Shown: positions 31,651 through 43,529, counted from the stretch's first letter. The stretch is 64,000 nt of DNA from Zoroaster sp. YZ-2022 (GCA_029582265.1 CM055837.1:17212355-17276354); one strand, 5' to 3'. Notes: generated from the sequence alone by a model not told the origin. Made by a program: numbers and translations.

Positions 31651-32954
31651 AAAGTCAAACTGGAGGTTATTTATCTTTTCTTAAAATTTTTAGAAATTCA
31701 GACAAAATTATACTTATAGATAAGATGTATAAATAATCAGCTTAACACTAGGTACGTTTTACATTAAAATTCCAAATATTTTTTATTTTTTAATAACCAA
31801 CCCTATGTCTTATCATTAAACAACCAACCTGTGAACAATTCAGCTCAAAATAGGAGAAAATAGGAAAAATTACTTCAAAATTGTGTTTTAATTTTACTAT
31901 TTAATCTAATGAATCATTTAGGTATTAAGGAGTAGTTGTTCATAAATCCTAAGTGGAAAATTATACGAGAATTAGCTGTTGCAAACTGCTTACCAACTTA
32001 GACCTGTAGCAGTGCAAAGTAGGCCTTGTAGATATTGGCCGTTCTTTCTCAAAGGCAAAATGGACGATATACAAACATGCACACATAGGTCTACGTTAAC
32101 ACAAGAGTGAGTAGAAGTTATAGCCAGGTGTGAAATGAACACAAAAGAAAAAGGTACAAGGAAAAAGGAAAATTATTGGTATATATTTCAGCTGTACTTC
32201 AGACAAAATCATTTCTAGGGAAGACTTATGAATAACCATTTCTATACCTTTTCTATTTCTTAAATAAAGGCTCTCGGTGCAATCATAAAGACACGTTCAA
32301 TTTCTATGGTTATTTCCCCACAGGGCGTGGCTTTTCTGCGCGCCATTTGTTGCTGTGTTTACATTCGACACACCTTACACGTGCACACAAAGAAGTTGTC
32401 TCCATACACCGTGGTAACAAAATCTTCCACATAAATATGTTTGTGTCTCATTTGGGGCCATTTTTCTGACACACAGGAGAGGCCCATTGATCGAACACAT
32501 TCACTATAGATTTCTATAGACACTATATATATATCCCAGTGACGTAAATTTTGTTGTCAAACGGGCCGTCAAACCCCGTCCTAGCGATCGAGCTAAATTA
32601 TAGGAATTTAAACAATTCGGATTAAAATAAATGAAATAAAGAAATGCATGACAAGATTGATTTTTTGGAATTTGAGGATTTTTGAAAAAATTGTAGTTCC
32701 GTATATTATTATTTTTTCAAACGTAATATTAAGTGGTAAAGAGAAATTTGAAATTACCAATTTGATATACCATTTTACCTCTGTTGTAGCCTTTTATAAT
32801 TTAGGGGAGTGGGTCATAGTTTTATTAGCAAAATATCCACTTTAGGTAAAATGTCTGTTTTACGTATTCATACTTATGTGAAATTTTGGAAAGGTCTACT
32901 TTTTCTCAGAATAATCGAAAATAATTTATTTATTTTTTATACTTTTTCAAAATA
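31651..32954. other. Mostly unrecognised
   Basis: 31965-32080 shares GAATTAGCTGTTGCAAACTG and AAAGGCAAAATGGACGATAT with 51168-51298. No gene. Confidence 0.45.
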
Positions 32955-32956
32955 TA

Positions 32957-33218
32957 CTACTCAAAACAATTTAGGGAACACCGGATTTTTAACATCAAAT
33001 AGGTGTGAAATGTTCCATGAACTGGGATTTTCATTTGCAACCCCCTCTCTCTTTCAGTAGTCATGTCGTGAAATGTGTAATCACTACATGCATCCTTTAT
33101 CATCTGTTTCATTGTGCAGTTGTTTCTCATCAATTCTGTGAAACATTGTGTTTATCTGAAATAAATGATCTTGCTTTAACTGAGATTATTCCGGTGTTCC
33201 CTAAATTGTTTTGAGTAG
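32957..33218. mobile_element. TA-flanked MITE, CTACTCAAAACAATTTAGGG family, copy 1
   Basis: 262 bp with about 28-bp inverted ends (CTACTCAAAACAATTTAGGG then AACACCGG) and TA on both sides. No transposase. It carries about 29 extra bases (CCCCCTCTCTCTTTCAG region) absent from copy 2 at 34254. Confidence 0.9.
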
Positions 33219-34020
33219 TATTATTTGTTTAAATGTATCCCAGAAATTTATAGGGAAGATTGATACCATCTTCAGTTTTAAACTAAGTCAGTTATACATT
33301 AAACACACATTGAAACAGAGCATTGCGTGTTGTCGACAAATTAAATAACAACTTGTTTTGCAGTCGTAAATCTCAGGACACCGTTCCGATCTTATGAAAG
33401 GGAGACATAATACAACCGCCCACAATGGGAAGGAAAAATGCAACTCGCCAGAGACCCATAGGATTTCTTTACTAATTTGATTTGTCGCAGCCAGATAGTT
33501 CACTCGTTGATACAAGAGTTTTTTTGCGCCGCCGAAGCAACCCAAAACTAACAATCCGAACTGAAATTGGGGCTCTCCAAGTCAATTTGCTCCGTCGTTG
33601 ATCAAACTTGCGGGTGACTTTTCCGCTCTTCTGGAAATTGCCTACGTGTAATTTCATCAACAGATTCAAATTGTTTCATCGATACTTTAGTGGAATCATG
33701 TTACACTTACCGTAAAGTCTATATCTTGATCGGGCAACTTTCTTATTGGGTTGATATATACGTTCAATTTGACTAGGCCCGTGTTCAATCATTTCAAAAT
33801 GACATATGCCCGGTATAAACATCTTTGTACATCCGTATCGTGTTCCAGGATTCGTATTTTATTTATACATTGATTTCAATGACCAACAAGATATTCACTT
33901 AGAATTTCACCAAAATGACTTTCACTCTCTGTGATAAACTTAATACAAATGCCCATTGGCGAAACCAATTTAAAGGTAAGATATAGCACGTGTAATTAAA
34001 AAACAAAACAATTTCAGTAG
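33219..34020. other. Dispersed-repeat pieces, no gene
   Basis: 33240-33300 is a minus-strand dispersed repeat piece. The rest is unique. Confidence 0.45.
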
Positions 34021-34140
34021 GTAAGATTTGTAGCTTTAGTGAAAAGGATAAGTTAGGAATGTTTGCGCTGAAACCATGTGAAATTCTCTTTGAGTAGAAA
34101 TTGGTTCTGAAAAAAACTGGTGGTTATAACTCGACGTTTG
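34021..34140 (-). mobile_element. Degenerate Penelope tail
   Basis: Minus strand: ACGTCGAGTTATAACCACCA, CAGAACCAATTTCTACTC, TTTCACATGGTTTCAGCGC. The hammerhead is lost 5' of AAACGTCGAG. Confidence 0.6.
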
Positions 34141-34253
34141 AAAAATCAACCTATCCGAAGTGATAATTATGAATGCTTTTCCAAAGTGTTCAGTCTCATG
34201 AATTATAATCCACATTGAGCTGAAACGTTCGCAGGTTGGTTGTTTAATGTATA

Positions 34254-34486
34254 CTACTCAAAACAATTTAGGGAACACCGGAATAATCTCAGTTAAAGCA
34301 AGACATTTATTTCAGATAAACACAATGTTTCACAGAATTGATGAGAAACAACTGCACAATGAAACAGATGATAAAGGATGCATGTAGTGATTACACATTT
34401 CATTGCAAATGAAAATCCCGGTTCATGGAACATTTCAAACCTATTTGATGTTAAAAATCCGGTGTTCCCTAAATTGTTTTGAGTAG
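34254..34486. mobile_element. TA-flanked MITE, copy 2 (inverted)
   Basis: 233 bp, opposite orientation to 32957-33218, TA at both sides. It interrupts the dispersed repeat immediately before the 81-bp array at 34512 (GGTTGGTTGTTTAATG on the left). Confidence 0.9.
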
Positions 34487-34511
34487 TATATATCTCGGTT
34501 GAGATATAGCA

Positions 34512-34842
34512 CAAATACTCATAGAAGCAGTTTTGCCAACATTACCAATGTTGTACCTTCCCTTTAATGTATATCTTGATTCAAAGAGAGTAAGCATACT
34601 CATAGAAGCAGTTTTGCAAACATTACCAATGTTGTATCTTCCCTACAATGTATATGATTCAAAGAGAGTAAGCATAATCATAGAAGCAGTTTTGCCAACA
34701 TTACCAATGTTGTACCTTCCCTTCAATGTATATCTTGATTCAAAGAGAGTAAGCATACTCATAGAAGCAGTTTTGCCAACATGACCAATGTTGTACCTTC
34801 CCTTCAATGTGTACCTTGATTCAAAGAGAGTAAGCATACTCA
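34512..34842 (+). repeat. 81-bp tandem array, copy 3 of 4
   Basis: Four units with single-unit differences (TATATGATTC lacking 3 bp; ACATGACC). Same orientation as the other arrays. The left flank again holds CATTGAGCTGAAACGTTCGC of the dispersed repeat. Confidence 0.92.
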
Positions 34843-35767
34843 TACAGAAACAGTATTACTCATACTGTTCCTCAGTCTCTTTAATACAGGTTTGAACAAA
34901 ATATAAAAGTCTAGCAGTCTAACGAGTCTAACAAACCCCCAATCAGCTTTAGTATATTTTTGTTTAATTTAAACAAAACTATGAGAATGAGGACGAGGCG
35001 AAGAGGGAAGTACAGAATAAAGAATACAAGAAATATACTGTGCGTCACACCTACGTCATCGTTAATAAGATAGACAATTACTGATGGTTTCAAAAGGTAA
35101 ATTCTTCTTGAACTTAATTGAGGAAAATTAAAAAGGTAACACAATTATATATGCATGAAAGAAAGTGACAAAACGAAACGATACCGAGATGGCCTAACCT
35201 GGTTTCAATACATTCCACCCAGAAAAAAAATCAATACATTTTTTGATGTCCATTTGAACATAGGGTTCCTTCAACGGCTCTCTAGCTAACAGTATCTGCC
35301 TGAAACGACACCAAAGGCACGCGGGGACATAAACTAGGTATGGCCAACATTGCGAAATTAGCCCGAGGAGAGAAGGACTGATCTGCCAGATGCTTCCCCC
35401 GTACATCTTGGCCAGGTTGCAGCGAAGGAAGTGGGTCAGCCGGATCAATAACCGGACGTTTTTTCTTTTTCCTGTGAGACAAAAAGAAAGATGGATAGCC
35501 TTTGGGGACAAAGAAAATTGAAATTGTCATTGATGAGACGGCTGCGAAAAACTCTCCGGTTATTATTTTTGTAGGGCCTATGTTGTTTGGTGTCGACTAA
35601 GTTTTTGGCGCCAACAAAATTGTCTGTCAGTTTTGCATTGTATCAAGGTAAACAAGTTAATATGTAATTATCAGATTATCATGGGACACCATTTTGTATA
35701 CGTATATTGAAGTGGTACACGTTCTCACTTGTTTGTAAACAAAATTCACAAGGAAAAAACTATTGCT
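34843..35767. other. No gene recognised
   Basis: Overlapping minus-strand frames at 35194-35530 have no recognisable domain. Confidence 0.45.
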
Positions 35768-36144
35768 GTCAATGGCCGAGTTATCTATATAGCACATCAG
35801 ACATCTGACGGCTGAGTCGTTAGAGTATGGGTTCCAATCATGGCTATGACCGTGGCGCTTGTGTCCTTTAGCAAAACACTTTACGTACTTGCTTCACTCC
35901 ACCCAGGAGTAAAATTGTGTATCATTCTGTTAGGGTTGAGGTTTTGGCTGTGGATGATGTATGAGAATAAAATAAAATAAAGTATAGCTTTGTAGCGTTG
36001 CGTACGGCAGCACATAATCTGTATACTCCCCAGGGAGCTGAGAAAGTTTAAGGAATGTTATCGGGCTAAATGACCAGGGTTAACAATGTAAAGCGCTTAG
36101 AGTATCACATTGTGATAGATTTCGTGCTATATAAGATTACATTA
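35768..36144 (+). mobile_element. Old degenerate SINE
   Basis: CAATGGCCGAG, GGGTTCCAATC, GCTTGTGTCCTTTAGCAAA, CACTCCACCCAGGAGTAAA, ACTCCCCAGGGAGCTGAG and AAGCGCTTAGAG...GCTATATAAG remain, with many changes and an AATAAAAT insertion. Confidence 0.75.
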
Positions 36145-36640
36145 ATCGATGATGAGATATCAGCCAATCAAAAACAATAATAATAATAAAACATGAGATG
36201 TCAGTAAAAAATAAAATAAATAAATAAAAATGTTTGGTAATTGTTAAGAGTGGAACACACGCTGTTGCTTACCATTTATTATTCTGTCCTATACTCCCGA
36301 GGGTATACTCCGAGTGTAAACGCATGGATATGGTTTACACTGTGATTGTTCAAGTCGCCGAACCCTCAATGTTCTGAAGGGCCGTATAACTCCGTTGAAC
36401 TGAATCGATCAAACTTGTTCTGCCCGCATCAATGACTCTAGTTTAACGGCGCCTTCGATTCGATCTCTCAGCGCTTTGAGGGGATTGACGCTTTGTTGGC
36501 AAAAGTCGAAGTCGCTTCGAATCACATTAGATACTAAAGAGCCGTGTACTACTTTTATATCTTATATCACTGACATCACTTATATGGTAGTGATATCACT
36601 TATATATTGGTGATATCAGTTATATATTAGTGGTATAATA
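36145..36640. repeat. Short tandem motifs in otherwise blank DNA
   Basis: 36562-36628 repeats TGATATCACTTATATATTGG-like 20-22 bp units about four times. The rest, from 36145, is AT-rich without features. Confidence 0.6.
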
Positions 36641-37440
36641 ATAGCGACTAGCGACTAGATCCTAGCGACTAGATCATTATTACCCCCTGCTCATCAAATG
36701 ATTGATCATCTTCAGCGCATTCAGAACTCTGCTGTTCGTGTTATTACTGTCGAAAAAAGTCCTCCCATATTTCACCTATTTTACAAGATAGGTAAAACTT
36801 GTAACTTTGCATGGTGAAGAGGATAAGTAAGACTAATTGCGGTTACACCATGTTAAATTCTCAATTGAGTGGTAATAAGTTCTGAAAAGAACTGATGTGT
36901 AACCTCCAGTTCTTTTCAGAACTTTTTACCACTCAATTGAGAATTTCACTTGGTGTCACCGCAATTAGTCTAACTTATTTTACAAGAGTTGCACTGACTA
37001 CCAGTAAGTTGCAGAATTGTGTACAAATGTTGCTCTTTGTGTGTAAATCTCTCAATGACAGTGCCCCTGTATATATTGATGATTTGCTTAAACCTTACAA
37101 TCCTCCTCGCAAACTCCGTTCTGACAATTTAAACCTTCTCATTGAGCCTAAATCTAATCATTCTTGGGGTGATCGGTCTTTTTCTCATGCAGCACCACGT
37201 CTATGGAATCAATTGCCATCATATGTCAAATCATCAGCTTCTCTTATCCAATTTAAGAAAAACCTAAAAACTAATTTTTTTAATGAAGCATTTATATAAT
37301 GTTGTTATTCTGTTTTTTCTGCTGTATCCTTGTATTTTTGTGTTTAAGTTATCTTGTTCTTCTTATGTATCAGCGCCATGAGCACTTTGGTGGATTTGTG
37401 CGCTTTATAAATCTTCATTATTATTATTATTATTATTATT
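36641..37440 (+). pseudogene. CR1/L2-like LINE 3' end, split by a Penelope insertion
   Basis: The upstream part (to 36788) encodes LQRIQNSAVRVITVEKSPP, the downstream part (from 36976) VCKSLNDSAPVYIDDLL, RSDNLNLLIEPKSNHSWGDR, SFSHAAPRLWNQLPSYVK, stopping at 37299; this is the C-terminal end of a CR1/L2-group ORF2. The 3' UTR ends AGCGCCATGAGCACTTTGG, TTTGTGCGCTTTATAAATC and (ATT)n. Three TAGCGACTAGATC-like units sit at the extreme 5' side (36638-36672). The insertion at 36789-36975 with its 12-bp target duplication splits the frame. Confidence 0.82.
36789..36975. mobile_element. Inverted dimer of Penelope tails, 12-bp TSD
   Basis: Two tails joined head to head near 36895 (AAAAGAACTG...CAGTTCTTTTCAG), 3' ends pointing outwards. 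TATTTTACAAGA is repeated exactly at 36777-36788 and 36976-36987. Both arms begin just after the position of the hammerhead, so no ribozyme is present. Confidence 0.88.
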
Positions 37441-38459
37441 ATGAACTTATGTCACCACACTTAGCGTAGATCGTGTTGAATTAAAACGCGTTTGGAATGC
37501 ATTGCAACAAAAATCTTCAATACATTTTCAAATATTTTCTTAAGTTGTCTAAAAGGTGTTGTCTGTCATTGTTTAATTTGTTTCATCCCCGTGTTCCAGA
37601 GTCTAACAATTCTGCTCGGAAAATGGAAATGGGGTGGGAGTGGGAGCCGGGTGGCTGGCTGGTTTGGTTGTGGGGGTGCAGGGAGACGTGCAGGGGGATC
37701 AATGGAACGTCTTTATCCCTCACAATAAATTTAAGCGACTGATGCAAGCTACTGTTTTATGCGATGTAAAACTGTCCAAAACAACATTTAGTGCGTTTCT
37801 ACTCAATACTAAAACCTTTCAATGCGCTTCCGATGTGCGTATTGTCAAGGCCGTTTGATTCGGTTTCAATGATTAACTTAATTTATATGCCTAACTAGGA
37901 CACTTCTTCGTATAGTTAAATACCAATCGATCCCACTTGAGTGGTCTTACCGAAGAACCTAATAAAACCCATCAAGCGTCGGAATCGAATTCGATGCACA
38001 AGTCATGGTGGTAAAAAGCACACGTTAAATCGATTCGTTTTAAGTGAATTAAACGGTTGTGAGAACACATGACCATGAGAGAATCGAATAATTACGCACT
38101 GAAAGAGCTGTGATAGAATCATGGACCTATAAAGATAGCATCGTTCTTCAGGCAGATTCAAGCCCCTAGGCTGTTTTGAAAATGGGGAAAAGGGTGCTCT
38201 TTTGGAGAAAGTGAAACTCTTTTTGAAAAAGTGAACTCAAAAATTTTCAGGAAGAAATGTTCTGCTTTTGTTCTGGGTTATTTCCAGACGGCTGTTTGCG
38301 ATGGTCAAGAAATAAGTCATGAGCATAAACCTCTCGGTTATTTATTTATTTATTTCTGTACAGTAAACAGTTATTGTACAGCCATCGTCTACGGTATCTT
38401 TACTATGTAATGGCGCGCTTGATGTGGTTAATTACACATAATGACAATTTCATAGTTAT
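37441..38459. other. No gene recognised
   Basis: 37625-37700 is G-rich (GGGTGGGAGTGGGAGCCGGG). No coding feature supported. Confidence 0.45.
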
Positions 38460-38790
38460 TCACGTTACATTGTCGAGGTATTGGGTCCACTCTTAATGCC
38501 ATAATTTCCTTACTTATATATTTCACTTATCAGTTTTTGCATTATACCCAGACCTTATATTCAGCACAACAAAAATTATTTCAGAAATTTGTTTTATGTA
38601 CGTTATATAACAGAAAAATGCTAGTTACTCATGTTACATGTTTCGCTATGCATAATATGTCTCCTTTTCTCATTATAGCGTACACATTTCTAATGAGTGA
38701 AATATATAAGGAAAGCAATTATGGCATTAAGAGTAGGCCAAATACCTCAAAAATGTAATGTAAGTAACCACTGAATTGCCCATCAGAGTA
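38460..38790. repeat. Dispersed repeat with inverted ends
   Basis: TTGGGTCCACTCTTAATGCC on the left and, inverted, GGCATTAAGAGTAGGCC on the right, then ACCTCAAAAATGTAATGTAA. Related copies at 53410-54180 and 60690-60970 carry insertions, so this one gives the empty sites. Confidence 0.6.
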
Positions 38791-39049
38791 TTTTCTTAAA
38801 TGAGATGAATCTCTAAAATCAGTTGATCATGAACAAAAGTAATTACAGAACAAAAGGTCACGAACATTACCTTGCCGGACGGCAACCTTTTGCAAATTTT
38901 TACAAAATAGTTTCAGTTTTCTCAAATATGAAAGCACTCGATGAAATGATTTCCCATGATTATTGACACGTGTATAAACCTTACACCAAGTTATATTTTA
39001 ATAATTTATTAATTTGATAATCTGATGGTATGTTGTACCTTCCCTTTAA

Positions 39050-39054
39050 CAAAA

Positions 39055-39097
<43 letters not shown>

Positions 39098-39128
39098 CAT
39101 TATCATTATCATTATCATTATCATTATC

Positions 39129-39167
<39 letters not shown>

Positions 39168-39235
39168 TTTAATTTTTTAATTTTTATTATTATTATTTTT
39201 ATTTATTTATTTATTTTTATTTATTTTAAAAATTT
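39050..39235. repeat. Compound (ATT)n/(ATCATT)n microsatellite
   Basis: ATT units, about fifteen ATCATT hexamers, then ATTT/TTTA. A TGTTGTACCTTCCCTTTAA piece of the 81-bp unit precedes it at 39032. Confidence 0.9.
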
Positions 39236-39423
39236 TACCTACATGATGGAAATAAATTTTCAACTTTCAGAGACAAACATTCAAAGTTGGATTGAATACA
39301 AAACATTTACTCGTTCAACGACACACTGAAATAAGCTGAAACTTGTAATTTGGACGTAAATTTAAATTCTGTCAACTATACCATTCGGTATGCATTAATG
39401 ACTGAATAAACCAGAACAAATTT

Positions 39424-39496
39424 CAGTTCTTTTCAGTACTATTTACTACTCAATAGAGAATTTCACATGGTGTCACCGCAATTAGTCTTACTTAAA
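39424..39496 (+). mobile_element. Penelope tail fragment
   Basis: CAGTTCTTTTCAGTACTATT, CTCAATAGAGAATTTCACAT, GTCACCGCAATTAGTCTTAC. Hammerhead absent. Confidence 0.7.
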
Positions 39497-39518
39497 TTCT
39501 GTGTTTAATCATTCTGGC

Positions 39519-40004
39519 TAACCCTAACTCCCTAGACATTTTTGCCAATAACCATCCCAAATCCTCTAAAATCCATAAACATGCAGTAAAAAGGTACCCC
39601 AACTGTTAGACTTTGATTGAATTGGTACAGTAGCAAAAGCTGGGGGAACGTGCCCCCCACAAATTTCCAGTGCCCCCCCAGGTGCCCCCCACGAAAAATC
39701 CCTATAGTGCCCACAAAAAAGAAAAGAAAAAGAAAAGGGAAAAAACCGATACCCGCTCGGCCCCCCACTAAAAAACAATTCCCCCTGTGCCCCCCCCCCC
39801 CCCCCACTGAAAAAGTCCTGGCTACGCCGCTGGGTAACAAATGCAAGCACCCATGGCTTGGCTATACACAGTCTTGAATCCAACAAAAGCAGCCGGTGGA
39901 GTTTGATGTATTTGGTACACATGGCTACATGCGCTATTCGCTGGACTATACCATGGCAAAACCAGGTGGTGGATTTTGATGGACTTGGGGAAGGTAGGGT
40001 TAAC
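39519..40004 (+). mobile_element. ACCCTAACC MITE carrying a nested element
   Basis: Starts GGCTAACCCTAACTCCC and AAATCCTCTAAAATCC, ends TGGATTTTGATGGACTTG and GGTAGGGTTAAC. The expected interior is replaced or interrupted by the G/C-run element at 39627-39832 and about 120 bp of unrelated DNA. Confidence 0.5.
39627..39832. mobile_element. GCGGCGTAGCC element, copy 2
   Basis: Ends in GGCTACGCCGCTG. The interior has CACAAATTTCCAG, CACGAAAAATCCC and CACTGAAAAAGTCCTGG, the inverse of 56215-56393. It contains a run of 16 C. The left end is degraded. Confidence 0.7.
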
Positions 40005-40079
40005 ATACATTTATCTCTAAAAGGTAATGTATAAAATTATTAATTCAAAAATAACAAAATCGTATAAATTTAATGGAAA

Positions 40080-40190
40080 AATTACTTAGCGTGAAGCTGA
40101 TGATGGTATAAGCTCCCTAGAATAGTTATAAGGTGCTGTACTTTTAAAGAAAAGTAAAACAAAACTTCAGGTTTGAATTTAGGAAAAAAT
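40080..40190 (+). repeat. Dispersed repeat copy
   Basis: GTGAAGCTGATGATGGTATA, AGCTCCCTAGAATAG, AGGTGCTGTACTTTTAAAG. Confidence 0.55.
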
Positions 40191-40289
40191 ACTAACTTTA
40201 AGAATGAATATAACAAATGCTTTTAAACTTTTTGTTTTCTCATTAACGACAGCACGTAATGAGATAAGACTGTCGTAGGCCGGTAACTT

Positions 40290-40514
40290 AATATCTTGAT
40301 TCAAAGAGAGTAAGCATACTAATAGAAGCAGTTTTACCAACATTACCGATGTTGTGCCTTCCCTTTAATGTATATATTGATTCAAAGAGAGTAAGCATAC
40401 TCATAGAAGCAGTTTTGCCAACATTACCAATGTTGTACCTTCCCTTCAATGTATATCTTGATTCAAAGAGAGTAAGCATACTCATAGAAGCAGTTTTGCT
40501 AACATTACCAATGA
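40290..40514 (+). repeat. 81-bp tandem array, copy 4 of 4
   Basis: About 2.8 units, cut at ACATTACCAATG by the element at 40517. Confidence 0.92.
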
Positions 40515-40516
40515 CG

Positions 40517-40638
40517 CATTGGCAGATCGGGGGGAGGGGGCAAAGGGCCCCCAAATGTGCTCCCTTTTTTATTAACGTACAAATCTAAATACTTTTTTTG
40601 TGTGGCCCCCTTTTTTGGAGATGCTGGATCCGCCCCTG
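40517..40638. mobile_element. GGATCCGCCCC MITE, copy 1
   Basis: Left CATTGGCAGATCGGGGGGAG, right GCTGGATCCGCCCCTG, interior CCCTTTTTTATTAACGTAC. Related to 59139-59303. No clear target duplication here. Confidence 0.6.
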
Positions 40639-41556
40639 CAATTGCATACCTCCCCTATAATCTAACATCGTACGTCGTGAATGCCTAATTTCCAGTTTGT
40701 ACCAATATACAAATCAGCACAGCCAGTTCTATAATGGTTGTTCAACGTCATTCAGTGCTTCACCGTACAACCGCAGACACTATAGGGAGCATTTCCAATT
40801 TGTTCCTAGCATCACCAAGGAATTACATCATAAATTATTCAACTGCGCTGGCTCTGTTAAATTGCCGTCAAACTACTGCTGGTCACAGAGTTCCCACTGG
40901 CTACCGTACGGACATCAAAGTCCACTTTGAATGGATACACTCGACCGTAATTTGACTTCAGGCAAGTCCATTGCTTTCAACGGTATTTGACTTCCTTAAT
41001 TAACAATTATGTTGATAGATATTTCCCTATATATAATTATGCTACTTCTGGGTTTGATTTGTCATGTCAGTGAACGTTTTCCCCCACAGGAAATATTATG
41101 CAACAAAACAGCTTCCAAGGTCTTTTTTGTAAGATTTATAAAGCCCCTTATATATAGGTAAACCTGTTTTGGTCACTACAATACTATATACTTACCAGGC
41201 TACTTTGTGAATCTACAGTGAGTTTAGTAGGATTGGAAGCTTTGTATGGTGGAAGTACAGTAGAATATCTTGTTGGTTATGAAAAGAACCGGTTTTTCTC
41301 AGAACCACTAATGATGACAGCTCCTAAGAGATTGTTTACATGAAGCTATACCGCAAATCTTATACTTCTACTGTTGTGAGTTAAATCCAAAGTTGTTGGG
41401 GACATAATATTCAACGAACTTGTGCATAATGATGTATAGGTGCTCTGTATTCCTGTAAATGATAGCTGTTTCAATCAAAATGTATAATATTTGTTATCTA
41501 ATGTTTAAACATTCTCAGAAATGCAAGCTCGCATTGTGTTAAAACGGTCACAGATT
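40639..41556. other. No gene recognised; possible Penelope-like tail at 41225
   Basis: 41225-41390 has GAAGCTTTGTATGGTGGAAG, AAAAGAACCGG and an inverse ATACTTCTACTG, reminiscent of Penelope tails but too diverged to call. A 77-codon frame at 40697 has no domain. Confidence 0.35.
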
Positions 41557-41896
41557 GGTAATAATAATAACAGGATATATAGAGAGCCAAATTGCCAAAT
41601 GATACAAAGCACTTCTACATTATTATCCCTCGTCACTGGGCCAATATCAATCCTTGAACACTCTCAGTTCCCTGGGGAGTATACAGCCCCGAGCTACCGT
41701 AGCCTTTTCAACCACAATATCAACCTCTACCCTCACAGGTACCCATTTATACTTCTGGGTGAACAAGAGCGCTGTACAGTGAAGTGCCTTGCTCAAGGAC
41801 ATAAGTACCATGGTCGGAGCCAGGATTCGAACCCGCTGACGACTCAGCTATCAGAACACAAGTCTGATGCACTCGACCGCTTGGCCATAACACCCC
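41557..41896 (-). mobile_element. Old full-length SINE
   Basis: Minus strand head GGTGTTATGGCCAAGCGGTC, B box GGTTCGAATCC, CTTATGTCCTTGAGCAAGGC, CCTGTGAGGGTAGAGG, CTCCCCAGGGAACTGAGAG, tail AAGTGCTTTG...ATATATCC(TGTT)ATTATT. Diverged subfamily. Confidence 0.8.
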
Positions 41897-42100
41897 ATAC
41901 ATACACATACCCTCTTTCTTAAAGGAAAGGTTCAACATTGGAAATTATATTACAAATTGCGTCTGAGTATGATTTCTCTCTTTGAATCAGTATATACATT
42001 AAGCAGCCTGTGAAAGTTCCTGCTTATTACGTGTTGTCGTTAAGGAAGCAAAAATGTGAAAATAAATTCAGATTGTTCGTATTCATTCTGTGACTGCAAG
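41897..42100. repeat. Dispersed repeat piece
   Basis: TCTCTTTGAATCAGTATATA, CATTAAGCAGCCTGTGAAAG: the inverse of the flank and first part of the 81-bp unit, as a single copy. Confidence 0.5.
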
Positions 42101-42337
42101 GATCAAAATCAGTCAAAATGTTGATATACTTGCCAAGGTATATCTAGTGCACTTAAAAGACGAACACTGTCAAACCTTACATGTAGTAAGTACATTTACA
42201 GGTTAAATGAATCGACCGTTTTTGACTTGTAAAATCATTCCCTTGTATTGTTGAGGGTGGTCAAAATATCAGTAAAAACCAGTCAAAAATGTCCATGTGC
42301 ACATTTGTGTCAACAATCAAAACAGGCAGTTGACTAT
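42101..42337 (+). mobile_element. GGTCAAAATCAGTCAA MITE, copy 2
   Basis: ATCAAAATCAGTCAAAATG, GATATACTTGCCAAGGTATA, AACACTGTCAAACCTTACAT as at 4701. The right end reads AAACAGGCAGTTGACTATTA and is degraded. Confidence 0.75.
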
Positions 42338-42803
42338 TATAAAAGTAGAAGGGTTAATTCAAACTGGATTTTTCTCCAGAAATTCAGACCTCAGACAAAA
42401 TCATACGATCATAATTTCACTGGCCATTGATCTTTCTCTGATCGTCCTTGCGGGATGGGATCGTATCCTTCTCTGACGTTCTTTGCTAGATGTGACGCAT
42501 AAAGCTTAATGTGCCACGATCAGGCTTTTCGAAATAATGTGTAATCATGCTAGGATTAGCCAGCAAACCTTGAAATAGTTATTTAAAATGAAATGACACA
42601 AATATATAAAATATTGAAGGCAGTGCAAAATATAATGAACATACGTTATATTGACCTCGACTTGACCTCACTTGACTGTCTGTGGCTAGATTAGCCTGTA
42701 TCTGGTATCCAGACGTTAGATAGAGAAGTGAACGTGAAATCACGAGACCTGCATTCTCATGAAATTTGCCTCAACCGTAGATTTCGTTTGATGTCATCTT
42801 GTT
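42338..42803. other. No gene recognised
   Basis: No supported feature. Confidence 0.5.
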
Positions 42804-43072
42804 GGGGTGCCATGGCCGATCGATATTAGTGCATTGGATGGCTGATGGTAGGTCTGAATCCTGGCTGCGACCTGGTACTTCTGTCCTTTGAGCAAGACAC
42901 TTGAATCTAAATTGCTTCTCTCCGCCCAGGAATATGGTTATTGTGTTTGATTAGCCCTATGGCGCCAACAAAATGTTGCACTTACTGGGCAGTAAGTATA
43001 CTCCCCAGAGAGCTGAGAATATTTACAGGTATGATGTAGGCCCATTGACCAGGAGAAATTATATAAAGGGTA
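42804..43072 (+). mobile_element. Old SINE with internal deletions
   Basis: GGGGTGCCATGGCCGATCGA (A box damaged), GTCTGAATCCTGGCTGCG, TTTGAGCAAGACACTTGAA, CTCCCCAGAGAGCTGAG. The tail is lost. Confidence 0.7.
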
Positions 43073-43194
43073 TCAATTGGGACATTATGTATTTGTGTAT
43101 GGGCACTCTAGAGACTGCTTCAGTTTGTTTTAAGAACTTTCCCGTCTATTCATTTCTTTTGTTATCTGCATGAATATCATTAACTTGTGAATAT

Positions 43195-43510
43195 GTTGTT
43201 GTCCTATTTCGGCTGCTCCCGCCACAGCGGATCATGATCATATTTGATTTGGCATAGGTTTTTACGCCGGATGCCCTTCCTGACGCAACCCTCCCATTTA
43301 TCCGGGCTTGGGACCGGCACTAAGCATGCACTGGCTTGTACATTCCCAGTGGCTGGGTTCAATTCGGCCCTCGCAGCAATTATGATAAAGTGTCTTGCTC
43401 AAGGACACAAGCACCATGGTCGCGGCAAGGCTTCGAACCCACACACTCTGACGACTCAACAATCAGAACACAAATCCGATGCACTAAACCGCTCGACCAT
43501 GGCACCCCAC
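43195..43510 (-). mobile_element. SINE with RTE-like tail, 19-bp TSD
   Basis: The same element as 23366 on the other strand. ATCATTAACTTGTGAATAT is repeated exactly at 43176-43194 and 43511-43529. Intact head, TGTCCTTGAGCAAGACAC, tail CGGGAGCAGCCGAAATAGG then (AAC)n. A recent insertion by the look of its flanks. Confidence 0.92.
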
Positions 43511-43529
43511 ATCATTAACTTGTGAATAT

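Noticed and set aside
35194..35530. Overlapping minus-strand frames of 82-105 codons
   Set aside because: No domain, and two frames compete over the same DNA; left as unannotated.
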